A stretch of 64,000 nucleotides of DNA from Gelatoporia subvermispora B (taxonomy: Eukaryota > Basidiomycota > Agaricomycetes > Polyporales > Gelatoporiaceae): the NCBI GenBank assembly GCA_000320605.2, contig KB445794.1:1786475-1850474 (forward strand). Direction: 5' to 3'. The translations under genes were made by a program, and so were the position numbers. How positions within the stretch are numbered: the first letter of the stretch is position 1; each line of letters begins with the position of its first letter. Shown here in pieces: positions 22,159-34,240 of this stretch. The notes beneath the pieces were generated by a model. The model did not search any database, had not been told where the DNA came from, and saw only the letters and a list, made by a program, of their open reading frames with translations.

Positions 22159-23875
22159 TCAAAACAGGAATTTGACGTTTTTGTACATCTCCAGAAGCGG
22201 GTTCTCTCCGCTCTTTAGACGCGTCCTGTTCACGTCCGCATACGTCTCCATGAACTCTGCATGCGTGAATACGCTCGACTTGCGCTCGCCTACGGGTAGA
22301 CCCATCGTCGCCGTGTTTCCGCTTTCCGGCGTCCGCCTGTTCTTCGGGTGGTATGACGAGAAGAAGTTCGGGTCCACCGTGAACGTCGGCGAGCTCGTCG
22401 CAAGCGGCGAACTTCGTGGCGGAAGCGGCGGCGGGCGATCGGGTGGCCCAGCACTCGGTGGCGGGAGCGGCTGTGAGAGCACGTCCTCGTACATGTCGCA
22501 CAGGTGCTCAAAGTTCGTCGGGAACATGATGTCGAAGTACCCCTGCATCACGAGCAGCGTCGAGCATGGCACCATTGTTGGGCTGTCGCGTGAGCTGACG
22601 ACCGTCTGCACGACGGGGGCGTTCGCGCCGGGGATTGCATCTGGCAGCTTCGCGAAATCTGACAGCAGGAGGCGGTGCCGCGGGAAGTGCGCGCGCAGGG
22701 TGGTGAGGAGGCTGAGGAGGCGGGTAGGGATGTACTCGGGTGGGGAGAGGTTAGGTGCAAAGGGGAGGTTGGTGTAGAATGTGCGAAATGTCTTGCTCAT
22801 CCTTAGGAGACGGGTGATCGGTGGCGGGTGCATGAGTCGCCGGCGCAGTGCAAGAAAGGAGGCGATGAGTGGGTCTGTAACGCGCGTGTAGTACGTGCTG
22901 AAGTCGCCGTTCGTGTCGACGGTGACGTATCCCTGATATGGCTCGAGGGTTTGTAGATCATAACGGAGCATATCGTGCGCAAAGTTGTCCTGTAGGTAAA
23001 AGTTTGGACCACTCAATACGGTGGACATAGGCAGACAACTTACGACAACTTCCATGGCAAGCACATAGCATGGCGCAGATTCCCGCATATCCCAGTCAAA
23101 GACGCTCTTGTTGTGGACGGTCACGCACGGATGCTCGTCGCACAGCTTCTCTCGCTGCAGGTTCGCGAGGTTCTCGCTGATCTCAATAATGTTGTACCGC
23201 GTCCGGTCGTACACCTCCGGATATTGCTCACGTATACAGTCAAGGATGTCCTTTGCGAGCGTGCCGTTCCCGGCACCGATCTCGTATACGAGGAAGTCCT
23301 CGTAGGGAAAGTGCTTGAGCAGGTAGTCGGAGACGAGGCATTGAGCTATGGCGCGGCCGTACCACGGCTACTGCAAGAATTCAGCGAGAGGAAGCGTAAG
23401 CTCTCGGGAGACTAACCTTGAATATTTCCGTTGGAGTGTGCCACATCTGCACGCCAGGCCCGCTCCCGTGTCCGTTCTCGATGTATGTCTGCGCAACGAT
23501 GTTGTCGAACTCGCCCATATTGCGTACCCGCCCAAAGTCCAGCGGTCGCTCCATGTTGAAGATCGCCGCGCGCTTCGGGAAGTAGCCATAGTGCGGGTTG
23601 TACAGCGAGTCCTCGATGAAGTCGCGCACGAGCATCTTGGCACGCGTCGGCCGCTCACGCTGGTTGCGCAGCTCGGCGGCGCTGACGCGTCGGTAGTTGA
23701 CGTGCTCGACATCGGGCGTGTCGTCGAACGAGTAGCGGGTGTTCCAGTTGATCCTGTCTGGGGTTTTGCCAGCCGGAGGACGAGAAGAAAAGCCTGCGCG
23801 GCGAGAGAGCAGCTCAATGCGTCGTGAACATCTCTGAGCTACAGTACGGGTTCCGGGGGAGGCCAGAGAGATCAT
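22159..23875 (-). CDS. NDUFAF7/MidA-like arginine methyltransferase, complex I assembly
   Basis: Start taken at 23875 (MISLASPGTRTVAQRC), giving a basic Ser/Arg-rich mitochondrial presequence; an in-frame ATG at 23989 would add 38 residues. Exon 1 contains RAKMLVRDFIEDSLYNPHYG, typical of the family. After an intron near 23395, exon 2 gives PWYGRAIAQCL..., the SAM loop VYEIGAGNGTLAKDIL and IIEISENLANLQREK. A further intron lies near 23030. The last exon ends SGENPLLEMYKNVKFLF. The family dimethylates an arginine of complex I subunit NDUFS2 in mitochondria. A proline-rich insert (about 22400-22450) interrupts the usual C-terminal part. Confidence 0.85.
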
Positions 23876-24218
23876 GTACTGCTTCGAGGGGACAGCTCCC
23901 TCAAGCACTGCAGCGGGTTCGATCCACAAGATGTACGTTCGAACCAAGCTCGAGGCGGCTGAAGCAGCGCCAATATGATATGAAGACACTTCAATAGGGC
24001 CTTCGAGCGATCTCTTATGTCCCTTACCGAGATCTTAAACGCGATCTAAGCCGACCTCTAATCGTTCCGCTATTCCGAGTCATGGCTAACGCTCGCGTCA
24101 TTCTGTGAGTTCGCAGTGCTATTTCTTCTATCAACCTCCCACTCGACTACCTGGACAGTCTGCGTGCATAGGAAACTGTAGCCTCCGTGAACCGCAGTCT
24201 CGTGACGGAGTAACAGAT

Positions 24219-27200
24219 ATGGAAAATGTCGAACGCCTGGTCCGGACATGGGTGGCTACAGAACGGGACGAGGAAGTCGAGGCTGTAGTAGCAGGTGTGT
24301 ACCTCGCATTGCCTGCGGATTGCGCGGGAATGACCTCTCCAAAACAGAGATTAGCATCGGAAATGCTACCTTCGTACATGTCGTCAAGGCTCTAGGAGAA
24401 TACCTCACGGCAGAAGAGGACAGCCTACGGACCAAGGGTATTTCTCCAAGACTTTTGGCCATTTCATGTATTGATCAAACATATGATGTCAGGCGTAGAA
24501 TTTCTTTCCTCGGTGATTGGGAAGTGTCCTCCTGAGAAGCTCAACCGACAGGCCGGTGCGCATATTCCAGGCCCGCATTATGGTGGAATGTGCACGAACT
24601 CACTGCCGTCTTGATCGACAAGTTCGCGTGCTGGTGACATTCTACTGCGGAAAGCTTGAGGATACGGAAACAATTGTTCCTGCACTTAAAGGCCTCGTAT
24701 CCTTAACATCATTGCCCACATTCACCGGCACAGACGCCATTGAAGTCGTCAATGCGTAAGACCATTGCTTGTGGAAGATCCGTTCACTATAACTCACGAA
24801 TGATCCAGCTTGTTCAAGCATGTGAAGATGAACGTACTAGTGCAATCGCAACGATTTTTAGTGTTCAGAATCATCGACACACTTGTGGCGCGCCACCGTG
24901 AAGGTATGCAAGTTGTTGCAGTTGCATGCAAGTAGACTAATGTGATCTAAAGCATTGAAAGGTCTCGGGAAGGAGTTCCTCTCGAGATACGTCGCATTAG
25001 TCGAAGGAGAAAAAGATCCCCGCAACCTTCTTCTCGCATTCGCTATCGACCGGGTCTTGCTGATTGAGTTTGATGCCTCTTCTCATGTAGAGGTGAGACT
25101 TTACACCACCCTTGCGTCACCCTTGTGACTGATTGCATGCAGGATCTGTTCAACATCACCTTCTGCTACTTCCCAATCACCTTCAGACCTCCGCCAGATG
25201 ACCCTTACGGGATCACCTCCGATGACCTCAAGAACACTCTCCTGTGAGTTCAATACCGTTGACAACGACCTCCTTCTGACCGCATCCATAGTGCTTGTTT
25301 AAATTCTACACCAGCATTCGGGCCCCTAGCCATACCGCTGTTCCTGGAAAAGCTCACGGCAGGTTCTCCGGCCACGAAGGTGCGTTTTGACTGTGCAACA
25401 TAGCGCACACTACTGACAAGCGTTGCAGAGGGATACACTTGCCGCCCTCAATGTATGCTTGCCTGTCTACGGGGCCGCAGTCGCTAGAGGCTTCGCACGC
25501 AAGCTCTGGAACTCCTTGAAACTGGAGGTGCGTTATCGAAGTACCACGGAAAATGTTTACGACACCCAACAGAAACACCTTATCTGTAGATCTTCCAACC
25601 GACTGACCCGCAAACGGAAGAGGCAGCTCTGAAGACGACCCAAGTGCTCATACAAACCATTTACTCCATCGATGACAGAGAGAGTCGGTCAGACGAGGAA
25701 GATGTACAGGGTCTGGCGAAAGAGGCTTGCGAAGAATGCATACAGATCCTCCGTGAACCAGAAAAGAGCCAGGCCAAGCCGGCTAACAAAGTCTTGTGCG
25801 CGTTCATGTCAACCACGCGTGAGTAATTATCCCTTGGGTCGTGAAGCTTAACTCACATCACACAGCATCCGTTGCACGCTTCACACTGTCTCGCGTCGTA
25901 CCTCATCTCGTCAAGCTCTTCCACAATCCCGATGAGGCACCGACACGCGCCCCAACGTTGAGACTCCTTGCTGATTTCATCTCAGCTGCAAGAGACTCAA
26001 CTTCTCAGGACCCCGAGGTGCTTCCTGACGAGGGGGACGTACCCCTCGCACCAGTTAAGGACGAGGTTCTCGGGGTCTTGACTGTCGGACTCAAGACGCC
26101 TTCGACTGCACCTCCTGCGCTAGATGGTCTGAAGGCCTTGGTAACGACGAGAGGGTTGCTTAGCGATGAGGAAGTCGGCTTCGTTGTGCATAACGTGAAT
26201 GAACTGTTACAGAAAGAGGGGGAAGATGGATTCGACGATGTCAGGTTTGTGTAAGTCGGATATCGCACATGCCATGACTGACTTAAGCCTTGCAGTGACC
26301 CCGCACTAGACCTGCTCATAGTGATCGCAACATTCGCTCCGCGCCATGTCGCGGCGAACACTCTCCCCCTGCTCTTCAGCTCGCTTCCAGACCGCGCTCC
26401 CCCACGGTCTGCCGAAGCGGAAAGGCTCAGGTATTGGCGGACATTGGACTCACTGTCCAAATTGTGCGAACAACCAGACCTCTTCGAGACGCTCGTCGTT
26501 CGATTATTGACCAAACTTGATTTGGTATGCATTCCGCCGCCCGAAGCTCTGGATACGGAAGAAAACCATGAGCCAAGCGCAGCGTACGCACATTCAATCT
26601 TAAAGACCATAGCCGAAGTACTCTCAGCGAAGGTCAATAAAGGCCACAAGGACGTGGTGAAATACATCGACCGTCTTGTTCCCCGCCTGTACAATCTATT
26701 CATATATTCCGCGTTGATGTCGGATGGCTCCTACATGGCAGCGACTGATCCTCGGCTGGCGTCTGTTGCTGCGCAGATCATCACATTGATTACGCAATCG
26801 CTCGCAGCTCAGTGAGTCTTCGGGTCCGTACGTTAATCTGTTTCCCCCGCTCACTGTGACGCAGGCGCCAGGGAACCTTCATCGAGGCTGTCTTTGCCGC
26901 TTACTTGCATGGTGATGTCAAGCAGCTCGCGGATGGCCAACAGAAGCTACCGGCAGATCGTCCTTTCACACCGCTCGATGTGAGTGTCAGTGTGTTCACC
27001 AATTTGTGAATGTACCTCACACACTGCCAGCCTTCCGCCCCAACTTTGCAGAAGAATCTCCTTGGTCTGTTCTCTGCCGCTGTCGTTGCACTCCGTAAAG
27101 GGGTGCGGGGTTCTTTCATACGTATACAAAACCTGTAATCTGATTTTTCGGTGCTAGGTTCCACTACCTGTTGAAAATGAAGCCTCGTTCTTAGGCATGC

Positions 27201-28545
27201 TACTACAATGGACACGCGAGCATGCAGACAATGTCCTACAGCGAGACGCTGTTTCTCACGTTCTTACATCTGTGGTAAACAGGCACGCAGAAGGTTCGAT
27301 GAGACCACCTAGCTTGAGGTAGCCATGTCTGACAATGCTAACACCAGGACTGGCATCTTTCACTTCGGAACGGTTGGAAGCCTTCTGGAAGGCCGAGATT
27401 GCCGATAATGCTGTCACATACCAGAGCAGACGGCAGAGTATTTCATTGTGGGCCTGGGTACACTTGAACACATTGTGATACCGCAGTAGAATCACTCACA
27501 TCAGCCCAGGTCACCAAAGCTCTGCTCGTGCGCGGTGATCCGCTTGCAATGCAGCACACCGACAAACTATTCGAGCTTTTCAACGATACGGATGTAAATT
27601 GGGACGCGGCACGAGCTTTAGGGTTCATCGTTGCGTCTGATAAAATCCTCACCAAGAGGAATCATGCGGTGATCAAGGCAAGCCTCCAGCTGCCTTGTGT
27701 CAAGTTGCTCCAGATCTCACTGGGGATTTGCAGATGCTCTATTCACAGAGGTTTTGCAACACCTTGCTACCGCGAATCGTAACAGGGGCCAACTCATCCG
27801 AACGTACGTCTCAGACGTGATCAGCTGCAGTTGAGTCTGCTCACGTTCTACTACATGTAGAGCCGCGACAGAATGCCTACTTGGTTGCGCTGACCTCGCT
27901 GATCACTTCGGTGCCGAAGTCAACATATTCCCACCAGATGACTAGTGTACGTGACCGTCATTTCATACACCCGTCAAGGTCTGACACGCCATCACTGTAG
28001 TTGTTACCTCTCCTGCTGCGTGGCCTCGATCTTCCAGATCCTGAGATCCGTGCAAGCGTCATGAGCACACTCCTTGCTGCTGCACAGCCTGGCTCCGAGA
28101 CCAAGGGCGCTGCCAAGGAGCACAATGCGCTTTCTGAACATGCATCTAACCTCGTCACTACAATGCTGAAGAACAGCATGGCGTCACAAATGCCCTCCGT
28201 TGTTAGTGCTCAATCGCGATATTGCTGGTCATGCTGGCTGAATGATGTGGTCCCAGCGCGTCCGCATTGCTGCACTGAAGTTCTTGGCAGTTCTTCCTGG
28301 TGTCGTCCGCTATGACATCTTGCACCCTCAGAAGGCTACCGTCATTCGCGAATTGGCCAAGGTTCTGGACGACCCTAAACGGGCGGTTCGGGTCGAGGCA
28401 GTTGAAGCAAGGTAACTTTCAAAGCACTTCTCGAGTATCTGTTATTCTCACCCTATTGCTTGTCAGAACTAATTGGTGAGTGCCGCGGGCCTGAAGGGGC
28501 GACTATTGATCTAACCTCGCGCACAGGTTCAGGTTCAGCGGGTAG
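24219..28545 (+). CDS. MMS19: MMS19/Met18, cytosolic Fe-S targeting and DNA repair HEAT protein
   Basis: ATG 24219 opens MENVERLVRTWVATERDEEV. More than fifteen exons follow, including KCPPEKLNRQA, RVLVTFYCGKLEDTETIVPA, SYVALVEGEKDPRNLLLAFAIDR-like and FCYFPITFRPPPDDPYGI. Next come DLLIVIATFAPRHVA and the HEAT-repeat C-terminus PLLLRGLDLPDPEIRASVMS. Short introns give a last exon FRFSG and TAG at 28543-28545. The order is that of MMS19, which hands Fe-S clusters to DNA polymerases and helicases such as XPD as part of the cytosolic iron-sulfur targeting complex. No break was noticed, though I did not resolve every junction. Divergent from the NDUFAF7 gene. Confidence 0.88.
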
Positions 28546-28776
28546 ATTGTCGACGAAAGCAAACAGCATAGTGGTATGGATTGCAACGATCTATGGTATG
28601 CGAACAACGCGGAAGGATTGCGTACACTACAACGCACTGACGAAATAAAATATCCCTTGCCGAGGTATAATCAAATGTATTAGATCCTTGAAATGCATAC
28701 GCCAAAGTGTAACCCTAGTGTACACTGCAAACCGGAGGAAATGAGTGATGGGAGGAACTTCATGAAAGATGGGCAC

Positions 28777-30177
28777 CTACGCGACAGCAGCTATGATCGC
28801 CTGCGTCTTGATGTTTGCCTCTGCAAGCGCCTCCTCAAATGCATGCATGTGCTCTTGTACGAGTTGTCTCCCGTCAACCCTCTTTACCGCGGATGTCCGG
28901 GTCGGTGTCGTGTTTCCGCTCGTCCCTTCAGCTTCCAGCCCTGCCTCCCATCGCTCTACACGAACCCGGCTGCGCTCCGCGGTGTCCCATTCGGTGCGCC
29001 AGCCGCCCAGCTTGTTCTTGAGCGCCCTGATCTTCCTCCCTGCTTCTGTAGACGCCGCGGCATTCACTTGCGTATGTTCCGAAAGCGCGGCCAGAGCACG
29101 GACGGCAGCGCTGGTTGATGAACGCAGCTGCCCGAGTTGCGCCGCGGTGTAGGCAGGCGTTGGAGGTCCACGCGGGACAGGAGGAATAACGAACGCTGTC
29201 CGTGTTGCTTGGGGTGTCGGTATGCTGGAGTACATTGACTCGAATTCATCTTCCTCATCGCCTAGCCGCTCCCGCTCCCGCTCGCCCTCTGCATCTCCGT
29301 CCGCATCCGCGTCCCATTCGCTAGCGAGACTCGTGTTTGCCATCGACTCTTCCTGTATCGTGTCTAGCGGTGATTCTGGTTCCTGATCCTCATTTTGAAT
29401 GAGATCGTCGAGCGCGTCTAGATGGCCGAGTGCTTCTGTGCCTCCTACCTCCCCTGCGATGCGCCGGAACTCGCGCTCATAATCTAGGAGTTCTCGGACC
29501 TGGCTCTCGCGCTCCCGGGCTGCATCGTTGATACGTCGAATGATGTCCGAGGCGAGTTGTTCGAGGCGTGGTGGCTGCGCAGCACGATCGTGCTCTGCGT
29601 CCAGACGACGTAAACGCGACAGAAACTGTTCCGTATACTCGAGGTCGTTCGAGAGCACAATCATGGGATCTTGTTCTGGTTGACGGCGGTCTTTGCTTGG
29701 TGACGGGGCGGGGTCGTCAAAGCTGGGGTCGAGGCCTGCATCTGGTGGCACGTCCATGAGATACGGCGATTCGACGTGCTCTTCCGGTAGTTGGAAAGAG
29801 CTCGGAGTAAGATCGTCTGTATGTGATTGACCGTCCTCTGCACTAGCACCATCTTCTCCCGCAGGCGTATGATCAATGCCTTCCGCGCCCTCGTCGTACT
29901 CAATACCCAATTCAGCAGCCAATAGTTTTGACCCAGAGCTTGGCTCCGGCATTAACGCCACAGCCAACTCATGAGCAAGTGAATGCCGGCCGCTTGATGT
30001 CTCATCGTCTAGTGATTGTCCCAGATTTGAACTGCGAGCGGATGGAGAACGACGACCGTTTATGCTGAGACTTTGGCGTGACGGCGACCTACGTGGCCCC
30101 GAACTTGAGCCAGTCGAGAGGAAGCGAGATTTTGTGGGTACGTAGACGTCTTCTGAAGGAGACATGGGATCTCTCAA
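28777..30177 (-). CDS. Intronless coiled-coil/disordered protein, unknown function
   Basis: A single open frame of 466 codons from ATG 30177 (MRDPMSPSEDVYVPTKSR). The first 120 residues are Ser/Pro/Arg-rich and likely disordered. An acidic middle follows. Charged helical parts (EQFLSRLRRLDAEHDR; RESQVRELLDYEREFRRI) and a C-terminal helix (QLVQEHMHAFEEALAEA) suggest coiled coils. No catalytic motif. The length, lack of stops and amino-acid periodicity support a real gene; the opposite-strand frames look like shadows. I do not recognise the family. Confidence 0.65.
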   Translation of the reverse strand: MRDPMSPSEDVYVPTKSRFLSTGSSSGPRRSPSRQSLSINGRRSPSARSSNLGQSLDDETSSGRHSLAHELAVALMPEPSSGSKLLAAELGIEYDEGAEGIDHTPAGEDGASAEDGQSHTDDLTPSSFQLPEEHVESPYLMDVPPDAGLDPSFDDPAPSPSKDRRQPEQDPMIVLSNDLEYTEQFLSRLRRLDAEHDRAAQPPRLEQLASDIIRRINDAARERESQVRELLDYEREFRRIAGEVGGTEALGHLDALDDLIQNEDQEPESPLDTIQEESMANTSLASEWDADADGDAEGERERERLGDEEDEFESMYSSIPTPQATRTAFVIPPVPRGPPTPAYTAAQLGQLRSSTSAAVRALAALSEHTQVNAAASTEAGRKIRALKNKLGGWRTEWDTAERSRVRVERWEAGLEAEGTSGNTTPTRTSAVKRVDGRQLVQEHMHAFEEALAEANIKTQAIIAAVA

Positions 30178-30852
30178 GACGATACAAAAGTTGGAGAGAA
30201 CGAAAGGGGATATGAGGCTGTGGCTCGAGGGACAGCTCTATCACGAGCGCCAATTTTGGTTTCGAGGCGACGCGTTCAACTAGGCGCTCGTCGAATGCGT
30301 CCCCGTCTCTTCTAATGCTATCATACTTATCCAAGAAGCTAGGACGATGAGTGACCCAAACCCTTGAATTGCATTTGATAACTCTTGTTGAAGGCTCTCA
30401 ACCTGTTGCGTTCAACATGACGTCGATTGCTCGATACCTGTACCCTTAACTTCATGTTCATCGAGTAAAGTTCGATCACGCAAAGAGAAACAAGATTCGG
30501 AATATACAGAAGGATTGACACCAATGATGATGAAACCTGGCTATACATGCCAAGGATTCACGACCGCGGCTGAACATACGCCTTGCGATATTGGATACTG
30601 GACATCAAATAAGCGAACTAGCCAATGGGCTCAGCGTCAGGATGGGTTTGCATCGACAGCATCGACATCATATTCATGCTCACTTGAGCGGATTTCTTTA
30701 GCCACTGTAAGATGGTGAACATGATGGGGAAATGATATCAGGGTAAATCCGGTGGACTCACCTTGCGTCTATATCGGCTGCGCAAACCATTTGACATGCG
30801 AATAGACTGCGACACAATCTATCCCCGATGATTGGCGTAAATATACTCCAAG
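30178..30852. other. Intergenic interval
   Basis: About 0.7 kb; presumed promoter of the coiled-coil gene and 3' flank of the small secreted protein gene. No gene seen. Confidence 0.4.
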
Positions 30853-31134
30853 CTAAGCCGACCCCGATGTCGGGCTCATCTCCATATGGACGTGATCGGC
30901 GAATAACCTCCCAATCGCCGTAGTTGCACTCGGTGTTCCAAAGTCTGTATCACATATATGAGCCCCTCGTCAATATGTCTGGTGACGATGGATACTTTGG
31001 CTCGATGCACTGGCAGCACCAGTAGTGCTCATCGGAATGCTCATTCTGGATGCTGAAGTGCCTATGTCCGGGATAAGAGTGCTCATGGCTGCGAGGGCAG
31101 AGGAGACAAGGATGATTGTGAATCTGACACCCAT
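30853..31134 (-). CDS. Small secreted protein A, paralogue of the gene at 32325-32567
   Basis: Exon 1 (30996-31134) starts MGVRFTIILVSSALAAM, a typical signal peptide, and is rich in Ser/Thr/Met. A 51-bp GTATCC...ACAG intron leads to exon 2 (30853-30944), ending TTAIGRLFADHVHMEMSP and TAG. The spliced length is 231 nt, 76 residues, with no stop. The C-terminal motif matches the neighbour's TVITVGALFAAHVHEEIS in sequence and relative position. This shared spliced end supports both gene models. No cysteines and no known family; likely secreted or cell-wall associated. Confidence 0.55.
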
Positions 31135-32324
31135 GGGTGATCTCTGAAATGGAACATCGGTGCGATACATCCCGTCTTGTCATTAAAATAGTCACATAGT
31201 CAATGCAATACCTGATCCGGGCACGATGAGCTTGCACAAGAAGTTCCCACTGTTGCCTCATTGCAGACATGGTCCATCCATGTCGTGTGCTTGCTCCCTC
31301 GCGGGGCTGCCTGGTAGACGGTGCTCTCGCATGTTGAGCCGGAATAGACATAGTCTCCGGAGAATAACGTGGGATCAAGAAGGTCCTGTTTCCCATCTTC
31401 GAGGCCCGGTTATAGACACGTTTCGGATCGGAGAAGCACCGGTTCCGAAACAAGAACAAGACCTCGAATAGACGGAACGAGTCTGTGAGAAGTCGTCGGG
31501 GCCGAGCTCTCTGGTCCCGGACAGACCTAACGGGAACCCCAAGAGAAAGAAATCAGGCCGAGATTCCGTCCAATGGCTCCATGTAGTCGCGGGAATGCTG
31601 TTCTCACAAGTCACAGGTCTCCCGGGGTCAAGCATCAACCCATAGATAGACTCGGTAGCTAAAGCTTGGAGTCTGGGCTGATGAAATCGCAGTGAGGTGT
31701 CTACATGAGACGCATATACCACAGAATATATGCGCACTTCGAGATCATGCAGTGGCCTGTCTCGTTCCAGACGTCGGGAAAAACACCGACCTGGGAGCAG
31801 CCAGGCAGCCTGACCTTCGCACACTGAGCTCCGGGACAGAGAGTACCGAGATGTGGCGCAGTCATCTCCCACAGCTCCCAGTATCCGGCATTGATGAGCG
31901 CAAAAACTATCAGCGCAGAAGCTGATATACCAGATCTACTGTAGTAAATGCAGATGTCGCTGATGTGGCTACAAGTCGACAGGCTGCGGCAGGGATAAAC
32001 GTTTGTTTGGCCCTATTAGGAACGGAAGGCAATAGCTTTGACGCTCGTGTTGCACCTTCAATGACTCCGCCTAATCTCGCGGCTCGCATGATGAGTCACC
32101 ACGGATCCTTTTCTAACGTCCTCTCGGACATAATATGCATCGTGAAAGGTTGTATGATACAAAAACTGTCACGGAGCAGGAAGCCTCAGCCCGCGAGGAC
32201 TGTATCTCACCAAAAGAAAATGAATGGATGCTGACAAACATCATACGGAGAAACTGCAATTACTCACTATGATGCACCTTCGTAGGCAATCCAAGGGTAT
32301 AATTCGTGGTCGTGCACGTTATTT
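31135..32324. other. Intergenic interval with unassigned open frames
   Basis: Between 31375 and about 32030 two overlapping minus-strand frames stay open for 110-165 codons. One reads ...ALINAGYWELWEMTAPH. Neither shows a clear start, splice pattern or family. They may be a decayed gene. Nothing else is seen. Confidence 0.3.
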
Positions 32325-32567
32325 TCAGGCCTTGCTGATCTCTTCGTGAACATGCGCGGCAAATAGCGCGCCGACAGTGATCACTGTGGATTGCGCTGCA
32401 CTGACCGATGTAGAAGACGGCAGAGAAGAACTCTCAAAGTCTATCACAGAATCTCGATAAGTACTCTAGTTTGCGGGGTAGTATAATTCACCTTTTCCCC
32501 GTAATGGAAGTCCAGATATGATGTAGACAGATTGGAGGACGATGAGGACGAGTAGTGACGAATGCAT
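32325..32567 (-). CDS. Small secreted protein B
   Basis: Exon 1 (32492-32567) encodes MHSSLLVLIVLQSVYIISG, a signal peptide, then LPLRGK. A GTGAAT...CACAG-type intron (32441-32491) separates it from exon 2 (32325-32440), ending TVITVGALFAAHVHEEIS plus KA and TGA. The product is 63 aa. TATATAAA at 32611-32618 sits 44 bp upstream of the ATG, suggesting strong inducible expression. It is a paralogue of gene A 1.2-1.4 kb away, same strand, with the same two-exon plan. Unknown family; no cysteines. Confidence 0.6.
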
Positions 32568-33214
32568 TGCAAGATGACACAATGTGCGCAATCACGACAG
32601 CGAGAAGACGTTTATATACTAGCTTCGGCGTGCACTTACGGGACATTTAATATGATCAGATATAGAATATCAAATCGTGTCCGCCCATCCGCTATCCTCG
32701 TGGCAACTACATTCCCTCTATAGCGACTGTCCTAGGAGTGCTACCTACCGCGAGCAGGAGGCGAGACGGATGCTTTCGGCCCTCCCCGAAGAACAAGACG
32801 TAGCGTTCGACGGTCCCACAGTTCTATGACACCCGTTCGGGCAAACATTCCGGTTGTGCGGCTCGAAAGAGGCCTGGGAACATGTGGTCGTCCGGTGAAA
32901 GATGACCATGCGAACCGGCGGGTGGATTTGGAGATGTCATCGCAATGAGAACAATGTCGCGGAAGCCCTTCCAGTTACGTCCACAACACATGGCTGGCTC
33001 TGTCTCGGTTAATTTATCCCCCGACACCGCGAGTTAAAACTTTGCGAACAGTGAGAACCCTCACGACCGTACATAGTATGCTCGCAGCAATTTTGAGCGC
33101 CATAGGGAGAACCATCGGGCCCGGAAGCCATGTGTACATTTGTCGATGAGATTCATGTAAGAAGATTTTCGAATATGTCAAGAACACGGATGATGCGCGA
33201 TGCAGGCATCCGAG
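32568..33214. other. Intergenic interval
   Basis: Holds the TATA box of small secreted protein B (32611-32618, minus strand). The remaining 0.6 kb shows no coding region I can support. Confidence 0.45.
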
Positions 33215-34240
33215 TTACTCATCCAAGTGAAGCTCAAGTTCGACCTGAGGGAGGAGGCAGGCAGTCAGCGGCGAAAGACTTGTGAACTTTCGGAATCTAC
33301 GAGAACTGACCAGCGACACAATGTTCTTAATTTCTCGTGCAAGTGCATCTACGAAATCCCCCACAACTTCCACTGCTTTCACGCGACACTGAAGACAATT
33401 TAGTTCAAGTTTCTCCGGTTTGGCTTCCAGTAATAGCACTTTTTTGAGCTGAGTGCGATCGTCCTCCGTCGATACGCTATACGACAGGGGGCGCAATATC
33501 TCCATGGAAAGGCGACGATAGTCATTCCAACTAAGACCGCAAGGGCCGCACATGTCATCCAGAATACCGATCTTGTTCGCTATCGGATAGCAAGCCTGGC
33601 AGAAGAATGTTGTGTATCGCTCTGTGTGCATGGGGAAGTCCCAAAATTCCCTCTCTTCCAGCGCGCTCCATATCGCCTCTTTGTATCTCCGTCCATAAGC
33701 CAGCAGGTTCCACACGTTTTGGCCGCCAGCGGACCAAAGCGCTACAGGAGCATAGCTAGGAGGGTGACACATCTGCGTGTGCCGGGCCGCTTTGCGGGCT
33801 TCTTCTTTGAGGTTGAAATGACAGGCGATGCTGAAGACGCTGAACGGGTCTAGTTCGAGAAAGTCCGAGCTCATGAGGACTCTGTACGCGACCTGCTCTG
33901 CGTGTTCCATCATGTACTTCTTGGAAGCCTTCGTCACATTGAATACATCTTCTGCGTACTCGAGTTCAGGGTCGGCCAGTGGATAGTAAGCGCAGAATAG
34001 AGCGTCCAGGGTGCGCTTGTCCTCTTCCAAGGTTATGGGTTCCTCATTGTCATTTGTCTTATCTGCGCTGTATAACATGGCCGCAAATGTCTGAGACGCC
34101 ACGCTCAATATTGACTTGTGTACATGAAATTTCACGCCGTCCCTGGACCGTATACCAAGATCAGCAGGGGGCCGCACGTTGTCGACCGCAGGGATATTAC
34201 TAGCTTTGTCGAACGGAGGTGCGGCTTCGGTAAACGACAT
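33215..34240 (-). CDS. BTB/POZ-domain protein, gene 4 (intact)
   Basis: Start at 34240 (MSFTEAAPPFDKASNIP), matching the other paralogues; an in-frame ATG 13 codons upstream exists. The BTB core is ADLGIRSRDGVKFHVHKSIL, AAMLYSA, RTLDALFCAYYPLADPE. The second half holds helical blocks and CXXC-like pairs (CGPCGL; NCLQCRV). A 63-bp GTCAGT...CCTCAG segment near the end is a likely intron whose length keeps the frame, so retention would also be tolerated. The last exon ends VELELHLDE. Fungal BTB proteins of this type are uncharacterised; Cullin-3 adaptor function is only a family-level possibility. Confidence 0.8.
   Translation of the reverse strand: MSFTEAAPPFDKASNIPAVDNVRPPADLGIRSRDGVKFHVHKSILSVASQTFAAMLYSADKTNDNEEPITLEEDKRTLDALFCAYYPLADPELEYAEDVFNVTKASKKYMMEHAEQVAYRVLMSSDFLELDPFSVFSIACHFNLKEEARKAARHTQMCHPPSYAPVALWSAGGQNVWNLLAYGRRYKEAIWSALEEREFWDFPMHTERYTTFFCQACYPIANKIGILDDMCGPCGLSWNDYRRLSMEILRPLSYSVSTEDDRTQLKKVLLLEAKPEKLELNCLQCRVKAVEVVGDFVDALAREIKNIVSLVSSRRFRKFTSLSPLTACLLPQVELELHLDE

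Noticed and set aside
22097..22777. 226-codon plus-strand frame
   Set aside because: Antisense to the well-supported NDUFAF7 exon; composition mirrors that gene.
23900..23930. GGTTCGATCC B-box-like sequence
   Set aside because: No A box or cloverleaf at proper spacing; it lies in the 5' coding or leader region of NDUFAF7.
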